A DNA stretch of 64,000 bases from G965200765 sp965200765 (lineage in GTDB: Bacteria > Pseudomonadota > Gammaproteobacteria > Arenicellales > JAJDZL01). The stretch's first letter is position 1, and each line of letters opens with the position of its first letter. The notes under the pieces are model-generated. The model saw only the letters and a list, made by a program, of their open reading frames with translations. It made no database searches and was not told where the DNA came from. Shown one piece after another: positions 9,618-19,034 of this stretch. The DNA is taken from assembly GCA_965200765.1 (NCBI GenBank), contig OZ241380.1:2604001-2668000 (forward strand), in the 5' to 3' direction. A program made the translations under genes and the position numbers.

Positions 9618-9812
9618 TTATTTTGTACTAGGACAAAACTTATCAATAAAAGTTCTTGTTCTTCTCATTAACTCAATATATTCGCGCTCTCCCGGTTGTT
9701 CCAATATCTCTTTGGGAACAACATAGTCTTTGTAGCGATCCATGTCTAATTTTTCTGATTTTTTCATGTTTTTGAGGTCATCACTAGACTTCACACTAGC
9801 ATTGTTTTTCAT
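9618..9812 (-). CDS. Small charged protein upstream of SDH proteinase
   Basis: 64 residues starting at the ATG at 9812, which follows a near-perfect AAGGAGG ribosome site (plus-strand 9818-9824) at 5 bp spacing. A longer reading from 9839 would put the start ahead of this site and is less likely. Lys/Asp/Glu-rich, with no membrane segment and an RTFIDKFCP motif near the C-terminus. Not recognised. The strong ribosome site and tight linkage to the proteinase suggest a dedicated partner or substrate. Confidence 0.65.
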   Translation of the reverse strand: MKNNASVKSSDDLKNMKKSEKLDMDRYKDYVVPKEILEQPGEREYIELMRRTRTFIDKFCPSTK

Positions 9813-9839
9813 TTTTGCCTCCTTGAATATGAATAGCAA

Positions 9840-10421
9840 TATTTACAAACGATTGATTACAATCCACGAACAGGGCTCGCTAAACCATGCCCAGAAATGT
9901 CTTCATTGGGTGAGGGTCAGTACCCGTTCATTCGTTTTTCAATTAAGCGATAACAACTTTCACCTTGGCAACAACTTCGTTAGAAACCATATCATATTGA
10001 CATCCACAGTTTCTAACCGTGAATCGGCCAGAATCGAATGCTGACACCAATTTACCACACTCATCTCAAACTAACCGCGCAAATTCCAATCAATCTCTTT
10101 TGATTGTTGCTAGGTGCCTCTAGCAACCTCCTAACACTCTCTATCGTAGCATGTTCGGTTGGGGAAGTCGCGATGAATTTAATCAGCGGGGTTCTCTGAG
10201 GACAGTGTTCGAGAACATGCAACACTAGGAGTTGGTAGAGATTCTGAAGAGTTGCCGGAAGGTGGTACCGCTCGGTGGAGTCTTTGCAATGCAATCTAGC
10301 TGGCAACCGGACACTGATGAGGATTTGCGGCTATCAACCGGAACCGGACAGCGAGGATGACGAGCCGGTCGGCGATTTCAAGTAGCACATCAGTTCGCTT
10401 TACGAAGCCCACGTCGATACG
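9840..10421. other. Intergenic region, no convincing gene
   Basis: About 580 bp upstream of the SDH operon and left of a decayed transposase. Open frames on both strands are short, lack ribosome sites and have no recognisable motifs. The right part is likely debris from the adjoining element. Confidence 0.5.
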
Positions 10422-10736
10422 ATGGTACATACTGAGTTCAGGTACGTGAAGTGGACCACTGGCTTGCGCTGTTTTCAAGAAGAAGTGCCAAGTGTGAAGT
10501 ACTGTCCAACCGTGGAATACGGACTGTTTTGCTCCGGCCGCGACGGGTGCGACCGCATGGGCGGTCTCTCTCCGAATGCCAAGCAGAGAGTGATTCGCAT
10601 CAAGGTCTGCGATGGAAGCCATTCCATGTGCATCTTCGGCTATTGTCTGCGCAACACTTGCAACAAGGCGGTCAGACCGGCGATTGTCTTGGGTTGCTTG
10701 AAGAAGAACAAGCACTACAAAATGCTAGCTTGGTGA
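10422..10736 (+). pseudogene. Decayed DDE-type transposase fragment (tentative)
   Basis: The plus frame gives VKYCPTVEYGLFCSGRDGC followed by GGLSPNAKQRVIRIKV. A run of cysteines followed by a basic stretch R-V-[IV]-R-I is what precedes the C-terminal RVNSRL domain in one large group of IS4/IS1182-like transposases. The frame then degenerates and no catalytic core or start region is present. Overlapping frames exist on both strands. The assignment rests on motif resemblance alone, and the stretch could instead be non-coding. The fragment at 30415 resembles the missing C-terminal part of the same kind of transposase. Confidence 0.35.
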
Positions 10737-10865
10737 CACCACTCGCCGCCTGGAACACGCTTTATTCATGGCAAATTTTCATCGAATAACAAACAAAGCT
10801 GCGATTCAACCTCTTCAAACTATATAATGAAATTTCAAAACGAACCGGGATAGAGTTCATAAACC

Positions 10866-11144
10866 ATGTCATCAAACAACGCATCACTATTTCCCCTGTT
10901 GGGTACAGGAGCATTCTTTGCAATGTTTCTTGTTGGCTTTGTCGTTGGATTCGAACTTGGCTTGTCCTGCTTGCCCATGATGCTTATCGGTTTTGTGTTT
11001 GGTGGTCTGGGCGCTACATTCGTGGCGAAGCTGGAGCATTACGATACTCGTCCACCAAGCGAAGCTTTGTATGCCAGTTCCGAAGAACGGAGAGAAGTCC
11101 CGGCATTTGTCCGCGAAAGATTGGAATCCGCCTCTCGTGGTTAA
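10866..11144 (+). CDS. Small two-helix membrane protein
   Basis: 92 residues. Two hydrophobic segments (about residues 9-30 and 33-53, FFAMFLVGFVVGFELGL and MLIGFVFGGLGATFVA) are joined by a very short turn and followed by a charged soluble tail of about 35 residues ending ERLESASRG. This is a membrane hairpin protein of unknown role. It lies 37 bp upstream of the ferredoxin-NADP reductase on the same strand, so cotranscription is likely. Confidence 0.7.
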   Translation: MSSNNASLFPLLGTGAFFAMFLVGFVVGFELGLSCLPMMLIGFVFGGLGATFVAKLEHYDTRPPSEALYASSEERREVPAFVRERLESASRG

Positions 11145-11181
11145 TGGACTAGTGATGTCCGATGCGCATTAGAATTCAGCA

Positions 11182-12213
11182 ATGCAAACCGAAGTCGTAG
11201 TAGTAGGCGCGGGTCCCTGCGGCATTTTTCAGGTATTTGAACTTGGGTTGCTGGACATCAAGTGCGATGTAGTGGACTCGTTGCAGGGTGTAGGCGGTCA
11301 ATGCTCCACCCTGTATGCTGACAAGCCCATTTACGATATTCCCGGATATCCGGTAGTTGGCGCACAACAACTAGTTGACTTGCTACAACAGCAATCTTCT
11401 CCCTTTGAACCAAGATATCACTTGGGGCAACAAGTTACGCATGTGACCAAGCGTAACGGCCGATTTGATGTAGTGACTTCATCAGGAACAAAATTCGATG
11501 CAGGTGCAATCGTCATTGCAGGCGGACTCGGAGCATTTGATGCGCGACCGTTGCGTACACCCGGCGCATCAAAATATGAAGGGGTCAATCTACACTACAA
11601 GGTTGAAAACAAGGAGAAATTTCGCGACAAAAATGTTGCTATCCTTGGCGGCGGTGATTCAGCGCTGGATTGGGTACTTGAGTTGTACAGCATTGCAAAG
11701 ACTGTGGTTTTGGTTCATCGTCGAGAGGAATTTCGCGCACAACCCGCATCCGTGCAAAAAATGAAGGCCCTCGCTGAAAAAGGCGATGGACGGTTGACAT
11801 ATCACATTGGACGCATCCCCAAGCTCATTGAAAAGAATGGTCAATTGGTCGGGATTCAGGTAGTTTCTTTTCAAGACGAATCCGAACAGGAAATACTGTT
11901 TGACGAAATTTTGGCATTCTACGGACTGTCGCCGAATCTGGGACCTATCGCTGAATGGGGACTGGAAATCGACAAACGGATGATTTCGGTAGAAACCGAA
12001 AAATATCAAACAAGCACGCCGGGTATTTTCGCAATTGGAGACATTGTTACCTACCCGGGAAAGAAGAAACTGATTCTAAGTGGTTTTCATGAAGCAGCAA
12101 TGGCTGCTTTTGGTATACAGAACTACTTGTATCCAGAAATAAAGCAGAGGCTTCAGTTTACAACGACTAGCCCTGCATTGCACAAGAAACTGAAAGTTGA
12201 CGGAACGCTTTGA
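11182..12213 (+). CDS. Thioredoxin-reductase-like ferredoxin-NADP reductase
   Basis: 343 residues. FAD-binding motif VVGAGPCGIFQVFELG at the N-terminus, GGQCSTLY and PIYDIPGYP around residues 40-55, NADPH-binding ILGGGDSALDW near 156, and the C-terminal FAD motif IFAIGDIVTYPGKKK near 287. The CxxC pair of true thioredoxin reductases is absent, as in the YumC/TrxR-like ferredoxin-NADP+ reductases. It should exchange electrons between NADPH and ferredoxin; the YfhL-type ferredoxin at 5134 is a candidate partner. Confidence 0.92.
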   Translation: MQTEVVVVGAGPCGIFQVFELGLLDIKCDVVDSLQGVGGQCSTLYADKPIYDIPGYPVVGAQQLVDLLQQQSSPFEPRYHLGQQVTHVTKRNGRFDVVTSSGTKFDAGAIVIAGGLGAFDARPLRTPGASKYEGVNLHYKVENKEKFRDKNVAILGGGDSALDWVLELYSIAKTVVLVHRREEFRAQPASVQKMKALAEKGDGRLTYHIGRIPKLIEKNGQLVGIQVVSFQDESEQEILFDEILAFYGLSPNLGPIAEWGLEIDKRMISVETEKYQTSTPGIFAIGDIVTYPGKKKLILSGFHEAAMAAFGIQNYLYPEIKQRLQFTTTSPALHKKLKVDGTL

Positions 12214-12299
12214 AAAATTGAATACTGGAGGAGACCAAAGCAGTTTTCATGTAGCATAGAAGTTCCAAGTCAACGGAAACCAATTTATGTGACCTTGAT

Positions 12300-12974
12300 G
12301 TGTTATCGCTATTGACATGCGAAGTTCTGAGGCAGAGAGAGCGGGAGCTTCAGGACATTCTCCCGCAGGACTTGGCATTGAGAGTTCATCGAGCGATTAG
12401 CTGGCTTGACCGTGCGGAGAGACAGACCGATGACGAAGATGCAGCATTCATTTTCTATTGGGTTGCATTCAATGCCGCCTATGCGCGCGACAAGGTAGAA
12501 TGGACCTCGGTCCGTGAGCGACAGACGTTCAGCGATTTTTTTTGCAAGGTTGTTGAACTGGACGAAGGCAATCAAATTTATGATGCAGTGTGGGAGCACT
12601 TCTCCGCGTCAATTCGAACCTTGGCAGACAACAAGTATGTCTTTCAACCATTTTGGAATTTTCGCAACCAGATGCCTGGCTACGAGGACTGGGAAGAAGC
12701 ATTCCAAAGCAGTAAGAACGTAATGAATTCCGCATTGGCCAAAGGGAATACCACAACGGTTCTGGATATACTTTTTGACCGACTGTATGTACTGCGAAAT
12801 CAACTGATTCATGGAGCAGCAACATGGCATGGTACTGTAAACCGTTCTCAAGTCAAGGACGGAGCACGGATTTTGGCGTTTTTGGTACCAATATTCATAG
12901 ACATTATGATGCAAAATCACGATACGGATTGGGGTGTGCCCAGCTATCCGGTACAGCAACGTCTAAAGAGTTGA
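12300..12974 (+). CDS. HEPN-domain protein with RNxxxH motif
   Basis: 224 residues from a GTG start; the start is uncertain because no strong ribosome site is seen. All-helical. The C-terminal half carries R166-N167-Q-L-I-H171, the Rx4H motif with a polar residue after the arginine that marks HEPN ribonucleases, followed by GAATWHG. The N-terminal part (ISWLDRAERQ...FIFYWVAFNAAYA) matches the helix pattern of Apea-like/RiboL-type HEPN families. It is most likely an RNA-cleaving effector of a stress or anti-phage module. No obvious nucleotidyltransferase partner is adjacent; the next gene encodes an HTH-ImmA peptidase with its own promoter. Confidence 0.75.
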   Translation: MLSLLTCEVLRQRERELQDILPQDLALRVHRAISWLDRAERQTDDEDAAFIFYWVAFNAAYARDKVEWTSVRERQTFSDFFCKVVELDEGNQIYDAVWEHFSASIRTLADNKYVFQPFWNFRNQMPGYEDWEEAFQSSKNVMNSALAKGNTTTVLDILFDRLYVLRNQLIHGAATWHGTVNRSQVKDGARILAFLVPIFIDIMMQNHDTDWGVPSYPVQQRLKS

Positions 12975-13169
12975 GATACGGAACACTCCAATATTGGGGA
13001 GCCATTTAGTTGAATTGAATCAGTAAATTATTGTAACGTCACAAGGTTTACACAGTAGAGTGATCCACTTAAACATCGCAAAGGAAAAGGAGTCATGCGG
13101 CAGAAGCACTATGTTTTTTTAGCTGAAGCGATTATGAAATCCTTCCGAACACTGTCAGTAAGAGGAACG

Positions 13170-13214
13170 GTGTACGGTACAGCTAACAGTACACAGTCAA
13201 AGATGGTATATAAT
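13170..13214 (+). promoter_or_regulatory. Candidate operator and -10 box for the HTH-ImmA gene
   Basis: A consensus TATAAT lies at 13209-13214, about 60 bp before the ATG at 13277. Just upstream, where a -35 and repressor would bind, is an inverted repeat of GTGTAC (13170-13175) and GTACAC (13189-13194) separated by 13 bp. The placement suits autoregulation by the HTH protein encoded downstream. The -35 itself is weak. Confidence 0.4.
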
Positions 13215-13276
13215 TCTTCTGAACTTGGAGTCGGTATTTGTAAATATCAAGAAAATTATTTTTACATGGTGATTCT

Positions 13277-14407
13277 ATGGCAAATAACGTAGTTGACGGA
13301 ATTAATCTAGACATTCTAAAGCAGTGCCGCGTACAAATCGGTTTGAGTGTTGAAGATGCAGAAAAAAAATTCCCGCGTATTAAGAAATTTGAAACTGGAG
13401 AGGCAAAGCCAACTTACAAGCAATTTGATGACTTGTCTGATATGTATTTGATCCCTCAATGGGTATTTTTCGAAGCTGAGCTTCCGCACGAATACAAATT
13501 GAATTCAAATGCCGCTTTTCGAAAATTATATTTTGCTCGACAATCGGATACTTACCATACAAGAAGATTGCTGAAAAAAGTGGAACAATTACGTGAACTG
13601 ATTATTGAAATCAGAAATGATCTAGATGATCCAATTTTATCTTTCTCACCACCTTCTGTTGACAACATCAACACCATGGCGGAAGTTGCTAAGATTGTAC
13701 GAGAATGGCTAGGATGCTCAGAGTTTGTGGTACATGAATTCGACGAGTGGAGAAAGAAGATCGAAAGCAAGGGAATATTTGTATTTTTAACCAGCAAAAT
13801 GAAATCTTGGTCAAAAGTGGATATTTCCTTGTTTCGTGGAATGGCAATTTACAAAGAAGTACTTCCAATAATAATTATCAATGATTCCGATACGTACAAA
13901 GCTCAAATATTTACGTTATTTCACGAGCTTGGGCACTTGATCAGGAAACAGATTGCGATAGACACTACAGACTTCGCTGATGATTCCGAAGAAGAAGTCT
14001 GGTGTAATGATTTTGCAGGAAATTTTCTGATGCCATATTCAAGATTTAAGTTGATTAGTCCACCATCCACAATTCCAAGTGAGGCTGTTGAAGAAATTAA
14101 GGGAGTCGCTAGTAAATTTGGCGTTAGACCGCTGGTATGTCTTGTACGAATGCGCAAGTTGTCATTAGTTGATGAAGTACAATATACAGAAATCAAGAAT
14201 AGACTGTATAATGATTATCTCAATGAGAACAATAGTTCTTTTACAGAAAGTAATATATTAAAAGAAACAATTCGGCAATTTGGGTATTTGTATACTGGAG
14301 TTATAGTAGACGCATATCATTCACAGGAAATTACTTTACATCGAATGTGTAAATTACTCGACATAAAGCGACCTCAAACAGCACTCGAACTGGCGAATGG
14401 ATTATGA
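13277..14407 (+). CDS. HTH / ImmA-IrrE zinc metallopeptidase
   Basis: 376 residues. The N-terminal ~70 residues form an XRE-like helix-turn-helix region (ILKQCRVQIGLSVEDAEKKF...KPTYKQFDDLSDMY). The central domain carries the zinc-binding motif H216-E217-L-G-H220 in LFHELGHLIRK, followed by a WCNDFAGNFLMP stretch that supplies the third ligand region. This is the ImmA/IrrE architecture, in which the peptidase cleaves or inactivates a cognate repressor on phage, conjugative-element or stress signals. The C-terminal ~100 residues are helical. AT-rich, consistent with acquisition. Confidence 0.88.
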   Translation: MANNVVDGINLDILKQCRVQIGLSVEDAEKKFPRIKKFETGEAKPTYKQFDDLSDMYLIPQWVFFEAELPHEYKLNSNAAFRKLYFARQSDTYHTRRLLKKVEQLRELIIEIRNDLDDPILSFSPPSVDNINTMAEVAKIVREWLGCSEFVVHEFDEWRKKIESKGIFVFLTSKMKSWSKVDISLFRGMAIYKEVLPIIIINDSDTYKAQIFTLFHELGHLIRKQIAIDTTDFADDSEEEVWCNDFAGNFLMPYSRFKLISPPSTIPSEAVEEIKGVASKFGVRPLVCLVRMRKLSLVDEVQYTEIKNRLYNDYLNENNSSFTESNILKETIRQFGYLYTGVIVDAYHSQEITLHRMCKLLDIKRPQTALELANGL

Positions 14408-14530
14408 AGTACTGTATCGAAGTTAGTAGTTCAATTTCACTTTGTTATGAGTGGATTTCAAGAAATATTTCTCCGCCGTCGCACCAAGTTTTCAAAATAA
14501 ATTAGAACTGAAACATTCAACTCAACAAGA

Positions 14531-16219
14531 TCAAGGAAGAATACTCGGAAAAAGCTCTGAGTCTCCAAGTTTCGGTTGCTTTTGGTTCAAAAACTCTGCT
14601 TTGGCTTGTATTTCCAGAACTGTTGGTCGATCACCTTCAAGTCCCTTTATCAATTCTCTACGAAAATGGTCGAGACCTGTAATTCGTTCAGCTTGACAGC
14701 CAAACCCCTTGGCAACAGCAATAAAATCAGGCATGTCCAGATTGACTCCAGTTTGGGGAATGTTCAACTGATCGAAAGCATCTCGTATTTCTCCGTAGCC
14801 ATGGTTGTGCCAAAGCACAATGACGATTGGTAATTTGTTTGCTACTGCAGTCGCCAACTCTTGAATGGTGAACAAGAACCCGCCATCACCGACAACGCAA
14901 ACCACCGGTGTATCTGGCTTGCCAAGCTTTGCACCAATTGCCGCCGGCAAACCATACCCCAATGTGCCGTACCCGGTCGTTGAAGTAAGGTAAGTTCGAG
15001 GTTGTTGTGCTGGATAGTAGAAGTTGCCGGTGTACACCATCTGTGTGGAATCCGCGGTAACAATACCATCGTCAGGAAGCACTTCCCGAATGACATCCCA
15101 AACAAGCGCATGCTTGTGTGAATCCCGAAACCAGTTCTGTCTCGATTCAATCAGCATTTTTCGTACAGCTTTTTCATGCGTAACGCGCCATTTTGCAAAT
15201 TTCTCTCTGTTCGGGCCAAGCAAATCCGTAAGTTGTTCAAGGGCAAGTTTCGCATCGCCGACTATTCCCAGATGCGGTGTCATGTTTCTGTGCAACTGGG
15301 ATGGATCAATGTCAATGCGTATAACTTTCCCTTTTGGATGTACATCTCCGTCCTGTATCCAAATGTCGGTTTCCGCCACTTCCGTTCCAACAGCCAAAAT
15401 GATGTCCGCGTTTTCTACATAGTTCATTACGGATGGATGCAAGAGATTGGCACCAATGCAAAGCGGATGCTCTGGAGAAATAACTCCTTTCGCTGCAAAT
15501 GTCAGTACGACCGGTGAATTGTAAGTTTCAATAAACTGTCGCGCTACGTCAGACCCATTAATGCAGCCACCACCCAATATTACAACCGGATTTTTTGCTT
15601 CCTTTAGCATAACAGCGGCTTCTCGAAGCTGATCATCGGGAGGTTGCGGAGGTGATGGCAAACTTAAAGGCAATGGCGACCAATTCACTTCTTGTTCAAT
15701 TCGATCTATCGGGATTTGAATATGCACTGGTCTTGGACGCATGGAATGAAAAACTGCAAGTGCCAGTGCCATAACATCTGGAACAGTATCAACATCCAGT
15801 ACAGTGTGACTGAACGCAGTAAACTGTTCCGCCAGCTGTTGCTGATTTGGAAGTTCATGCAAGTCTCCCTCACCCATGCCGAGGCTATTGATTTTATTTA
15901 CACTGGAAATCGCCAGCACTGGAACTGAATCAGAGTACGACTGTGCCAAGGGCGTTGCCGCGTTGGTCAGCCCTGGACCTGTGATTAGACAACACACACC
16001 ATACTTTCCGGTTGCGCGTGCATAGCCGTCCGCCATGAAACCCGCGGACTGTTCGTGCCGTGGTGTAATGTGTCGAATTTGTGAACCCGCAATCCCTGCA
16101 TAGAGACCTACCGTATGTACACCCGGAATACCGAAAATAAATTCGGTACCGCAGTTTTCCAGAAGCTGAACTAACCTGCACCCGCATGTATTTTGCGTTT
16201 CGACCTTGGACGTTTTCAT
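14531..16219 (-). CDS. ThDP-dependent decarboxylase, AruI-like
   Basis: 562 residues, a full-length thiamine-diphosphate enzyme of the acetolactate synthase/decarboxylase superfamily. The catalytic glutamate is in PRHEQSAGFMADGYAR near residue 53; the ThDP/Mg motif GDGGFLFTIQELATA...N lies near 440. The N-terminal block FGIPGVHTVGLYAG and the GMGEGDLHELPNQQ stretch closely recall 5-guanidino-2-oxopentanoate decarboxylase (AruI) of the arginine transaminase pathway. Substrate is inferred, not proven. It is last in a leftward operon behind an MFS transporter (6 bp gap), so the transporter may import its substrate or a precursor. Confidence 0.82.
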   Translation of the reverse strand: MKTSKVETQNTCGCRLVQLLENCGTEFIFGIPGVHTVGLYAGIAGSQIRHITPRHEQSAGFMADGYARATGKYGVCCLITGPGLTNAATPLAQSYSDSVPVLAISSVNKINSLGMGEGDLHELPNQQQLAEQFTAFSHTVLDVDTVPDVMALALAVFHSMRPRPVHIQIPIDRIEQEVNWSPLPLSLPSPPQPPDDQLREAAVMLKEAKNPVVILGGGCINGSDVARQFIETYNSPVVLTFAAKGVISPEHPLCIGANLLHPSVMNYVENADIILAVGTEVAETDIWIQDGDVHPKGKVIRIDIDPSQLHRNMTPHLGIVGDAKLALEQLTDLLGPNREKFAKWRVTHEKAVRKMLIESRQNWFRDSHKHALVWDVIREVLPDDGIVTADSTQMVYTGNFYYPAQQPRTYLTSTTGYGTLGYGLPAAIGAKLGKPDTPVVCVVGDGGFLFTIQELATAVANKLPIVIVLWHNHGYGEIRDAFDQLNIPQTGVNLDMPDFIAVAKGFGCQAERITGLDHFRRELIKGLEGDRPTVLEIQAKAEFLNQKQPKLGDSELFPSILP

Positions 16220-16225
16220 TGAGTT

Positions 16226-17440
16226 CTAGTCTCCGGTTTGAGTTGTTGAACTTAGTTTCATTTTTTGCGTTGCTGGCCGCAACAGAGTCAAGATGGTCAG
16301 TAGCGAAATCACACCGGCACCCCAGAAAATTGAATGTGGATCTCCCAAATCCAACAAGTAACCAAATAAAGGCGGACCCAAAATTCCACCAACGCTGAAC
16401 CCGGTTGTCACTATTCCAAATATCTTGCCCATGTCTTTCGGCGACCCCAGAGAACTGATGATGATGTCTCTTGACGGAGTAATAAATCCTTCGAAAAATC
16501 CTGCGATTACCATGGGGATTGCCAAGACAAACAGCGGCATCGGGACAAAAGCGATGAAAAACATGACAACCGCTACCCCGATACAGCAACTGATCGCGAC
16601 CAGTTCGTGGTGCGTAAATCTGTCGGCGACGAAACCGGCACTGAAAATTCCAATCGCCACAGCAACCAAAAACAACCACATGACCGTGGTGGCTTCACCA
16701 AGTGTCGCATCGTAGATTTCTGTAAACGCAGACACGGAAAAATCATAGATGCCCGACGTTCCCATTGAAAATCCGATAAAGAATAACCAGCCCAGAAGGA
16801 TCGGAACATTGAACAACAACCGCCAGCTTCCTTTTTGAATTTTTCGAGACACTACAGGTTGTTCAAGTGCATCCATCTGCTGGTCAATATTGCTAGAACC
16901 CATAATGACAACGACAGCAATCAACAAGCCCATTAGCCCGGCGATTTGCAGAGAGTAACTCCAATCCACACCCATGCCGATCAATACCACAACCAGTGGA
17001 CTGCATGCCGAGCCTGCCTGCCCGCTGAATGTGTGAATTGAAAAAGCCTTGCCAAGCCGATTCTTTCGGACCGACCGAGTCAGAATCGAATAATCCGCAG
17101 GGTGGTAAACAGAATTGGCCAGACCGGCCAAAGCCATCAGTACTATGTAGGCAACGTAGGAATGAAAAACACCAAACAAGGCAAGAATGATTGACTCGCC
17201 GATGATCCCCGAGATCAATATCCATCTGGCCCCGTAGCGATCGACGACATATCCGACCGGTGCTTGGCAAATGGCAGTGGTTGCACTGAATACACCGTAG
17301 CCAATTCCAAGTTCTGTGTAGCTGATGTTGTAAACCTCTTTCAGAATTGGAAACATCAGCGGTAGCACAACAAAGTAGAAGTGCGAATAGAAATGTGCCG
17401 CGCTGATGACACCGACGATCTTGCGTTCCGTTGAATTCAT
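16226..17440 (-). CDS. MFS transporter, 12 transmembrane segments
   Basis: 404 residues with the typical two six-helix halves. The A-like motif GYVVDRYGARW follows helix 2, and a central cytoplasmic loop (NIDQQMDALEQPVVSRKIQ) separates the halves. N-terminal AAHFYSHFYFVVLPLMFPILK resembles fosmidomycin-resistance-type and related inner-membrane carriers. Substrate unknown. It is sandwiched between the GTPase (13 bp upstream) and the AruI-like decarboxylase (6 bp downstream), which points to a shared transcript. Confidence 0.88.
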   Translation of the reverse strand: MNSTERKIVGVISAAHFYSHFYFVVLPLMFPILKEVYNISYTELGIGYGVFSATTAICQAPVGYVVDRYGARWILISGIIGESIILALFGVFHSYVAYIVLMALAGLANSVYHPADYSILTRSVRKNRLGKAFSIHTFSGQAGSACSPLVVVLIGMGVDWSYSLQIAGLMGLLIAVVVIMGSSNIDQQMDALEQPVVSRKIQKGSWRLLFNVPILLGWLFFIGFSMGTSGIYDFSVSAFTEIYDATLGEATTVMWLFLVAVAIGIFSAGFVADRFTHHELVAISCCIGVAVVMFFIAFVPMPLFVLAIPMVIAGFFEGFITPSRDIIISSLGSPKDMGKIFGIVTTGFSVGGILGPPLFGYLLDLGDPHSIFWGAGVISLLTILTLLRPATQKMKLSSTTQTGD

Positions 17441-17453
17441 ACGTCCAGATTAC

Positions 17454-18491
17454 TCACTTCACGTGGATTTCGATAATGTCCTGATCACAAAGAACATGAT
17501 CCGGCCCTACCGGTTGTCCGTCGAACACATTGCTTCCCCAGATTCTTGCAAATCGAAATGTGTGAGCCAAATCCTTGTGAACTTGCCGTGCAACATCAAA
17601 TACAGTGCCACCCGAGCGCAAGGTAAAGGGAGTACCCATGTCTGCCGGCTTGCCCGGCACCTTGGTGTACACTCGTACAATATTCAGCATGTCAAATACC
17701 ATCTCCGGAACCTTTTCGCGATTTGTCCCTTTCAAAGCTGAAATCGCGATTGACGGAAAATCATAGTCAACCAACTCAATCAGTGCATCCAATTCACCCG
17801 GGCCATTCACCAGGTCAATCTTGTTGGCAACGAGAATCGTTGGAAGTTCAATCCGGAACAGGTTTTCGTCAATCGTTGTGTTGTCGTATTTGACGTCACC
17901 GGAGTTCGATGAATTTCCGGATTCGGGGTTCACCAAAATTACTTTCCTGTCTTCAAGCTGTGCAATGACCTGATTGACGTGATCAATGCAATCTGCACTT
18001 TCCATATCAATGACCAACAGCGCAGCATCTGCCGGCTGGAGTGCATTCGTCAACCACGAATCGAAGTACTGGGATGAAATTGGCGGCAGATCAACAAGCT
18101 GAATGTGAACATCCTCATAAGGCGCCATACCGGGCAACGGCAACTTTGTAGTAAAGGGATAGGGGCCGACTTCAGACTTTGCTCCGGTCAGTTCAGCATG
18201 CAGAAGCGACTTGCCCGCGTTGGGCGGACCAATCAAAGCGACCTGAGCGGCACCTTCAGGACGTACAGAATACGTAGGGCCGGTCCGAGCACCGCCTTTG
18301 CGCGGCCCTGAAAGTTCATCGGTGAGTATGCGTATTCGAGTTTTAATGTCGCGTTGCAAGTGCTCCGTACCCTTGTGTTTGGGTATAGTACGAAGCATTT
18401 CCCGCAGACAACGAATTCGTTCTGGCGGTTCTCGAGCTTCTCGAAAAGCCTGTTCGGCCTTTTTGTACTCTGCAGTTACGTTGGTCGGCAT
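17454..18491 (-). CDS. DRG/OBG-like GTPase with TGS domain
   Basis: 345 residues from the ATG at 18491 (MPTNVTAEYKKAEQAF); the longer frame to 18539 adds an unsupported N-terminus. The helical N-terminal region is followed by the G domain: G1 GPPNAGKS, G2-like PFTT, G3 as DLPP rather than DxPG, and G4 NKID. A TGS domain (IVRVYTKVPGKPADMG...FDVARQVHKDL) forms the C-terminus. The closest architecture is the DRG family, common in archaea and eukaryotes and less so in bacteria, with ribosome-linked roles. It heads the operon with the MFS carrier and the decarboxylase, a functionally odd partnership. Confidence 0.85.
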   Translation of the reverse strand: MPTNVTAEYKKAEQAFREAREPPERIRCLREMLRTIPKHKGTEHLQRDIKTRIRILTDELSGPRKGGARTGPTYSVRPEGAAQVALIGPPNAGKSLLHAELTGAKSEVGPYPFTTKLPLPGMAPYEDVHIQLVDLPPISSQYFDSWLTNALQPADAALLVIDMESADCIDHVNQVIAQLEDRKVILVNPESGNSSNSGDVKYDNTTIDENLFRIELPTILVANKIDLVNGPGELDALIELVDYDFPSIAISALKGTNREKVPEMVFDMLNIVRVYTKVPGKPADMGTPFTLRSGGTVFDVARQVHKDLAHTFRFARIWGSNVFDGQPVGPDHVLCDQDIIEIHVK

Positions 18492-18539
18492 AGTCCCACT
18501 GCCTTCAATGATTAACCTATATAATACTCTGCGTCGCAA

Positions 18540-19034
18540 ATTCGTACGGAGATATAAGCAAACCTACTGCGACATTGTTGAGACCAGGACTCAACAGTGA
18601 CTCTGAAATCGGAAACCAAATATTATGCAGTTGACTGCTCAACTACTCGCAACTAGTGATGTCAACAGAGCTGTTGAGAACTTGCAAGCAAAGATCAAAA
18701 GTTGTAGAGAACAGGCACAAATATTTAAGCTCTTTCTGAGTTCGTTGATATTTTATTTTTTTTGAAACTATGCCCTGTAGGAGATGATCGTATAGCGTGG
18801 AAAAGAATGTTCGCATCAGATTATACGAATTATTGAAGTTCCTGACACATATCAAGAATGTTTACCTGAAACTGGCAGTGTTGCATTATATTTTAGTGTG
18901 TTTGGCCATGAATGCGTTGTTTCAGTTTAAGATGTCTTTTCATATTTTCATCGCCAGAGTCAAAAGCGAGTAAAAACATTTTTTCAAATGAAATATAATC
19001 AATTTATTCAAAATTGAGTAACTAAAAGTTAGGA
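18540..19034. other. AT-rich intergenic region, nothing recognised
   Basis: Nearly 500 bp between the GTPase and the TPR-like gene. It holds only short frames with no ribosome site or motif, and no clear terminator or RNA gene was seen. Confidence 0.5.

Noticed and set aside
13095..13292. 65-codon frame before the HTH-ImmA gene
   Set aside because: It contains the probable operator and -10 box of the next gene, overlaps that gene's start, and its ribosome site is too close to the ATG.
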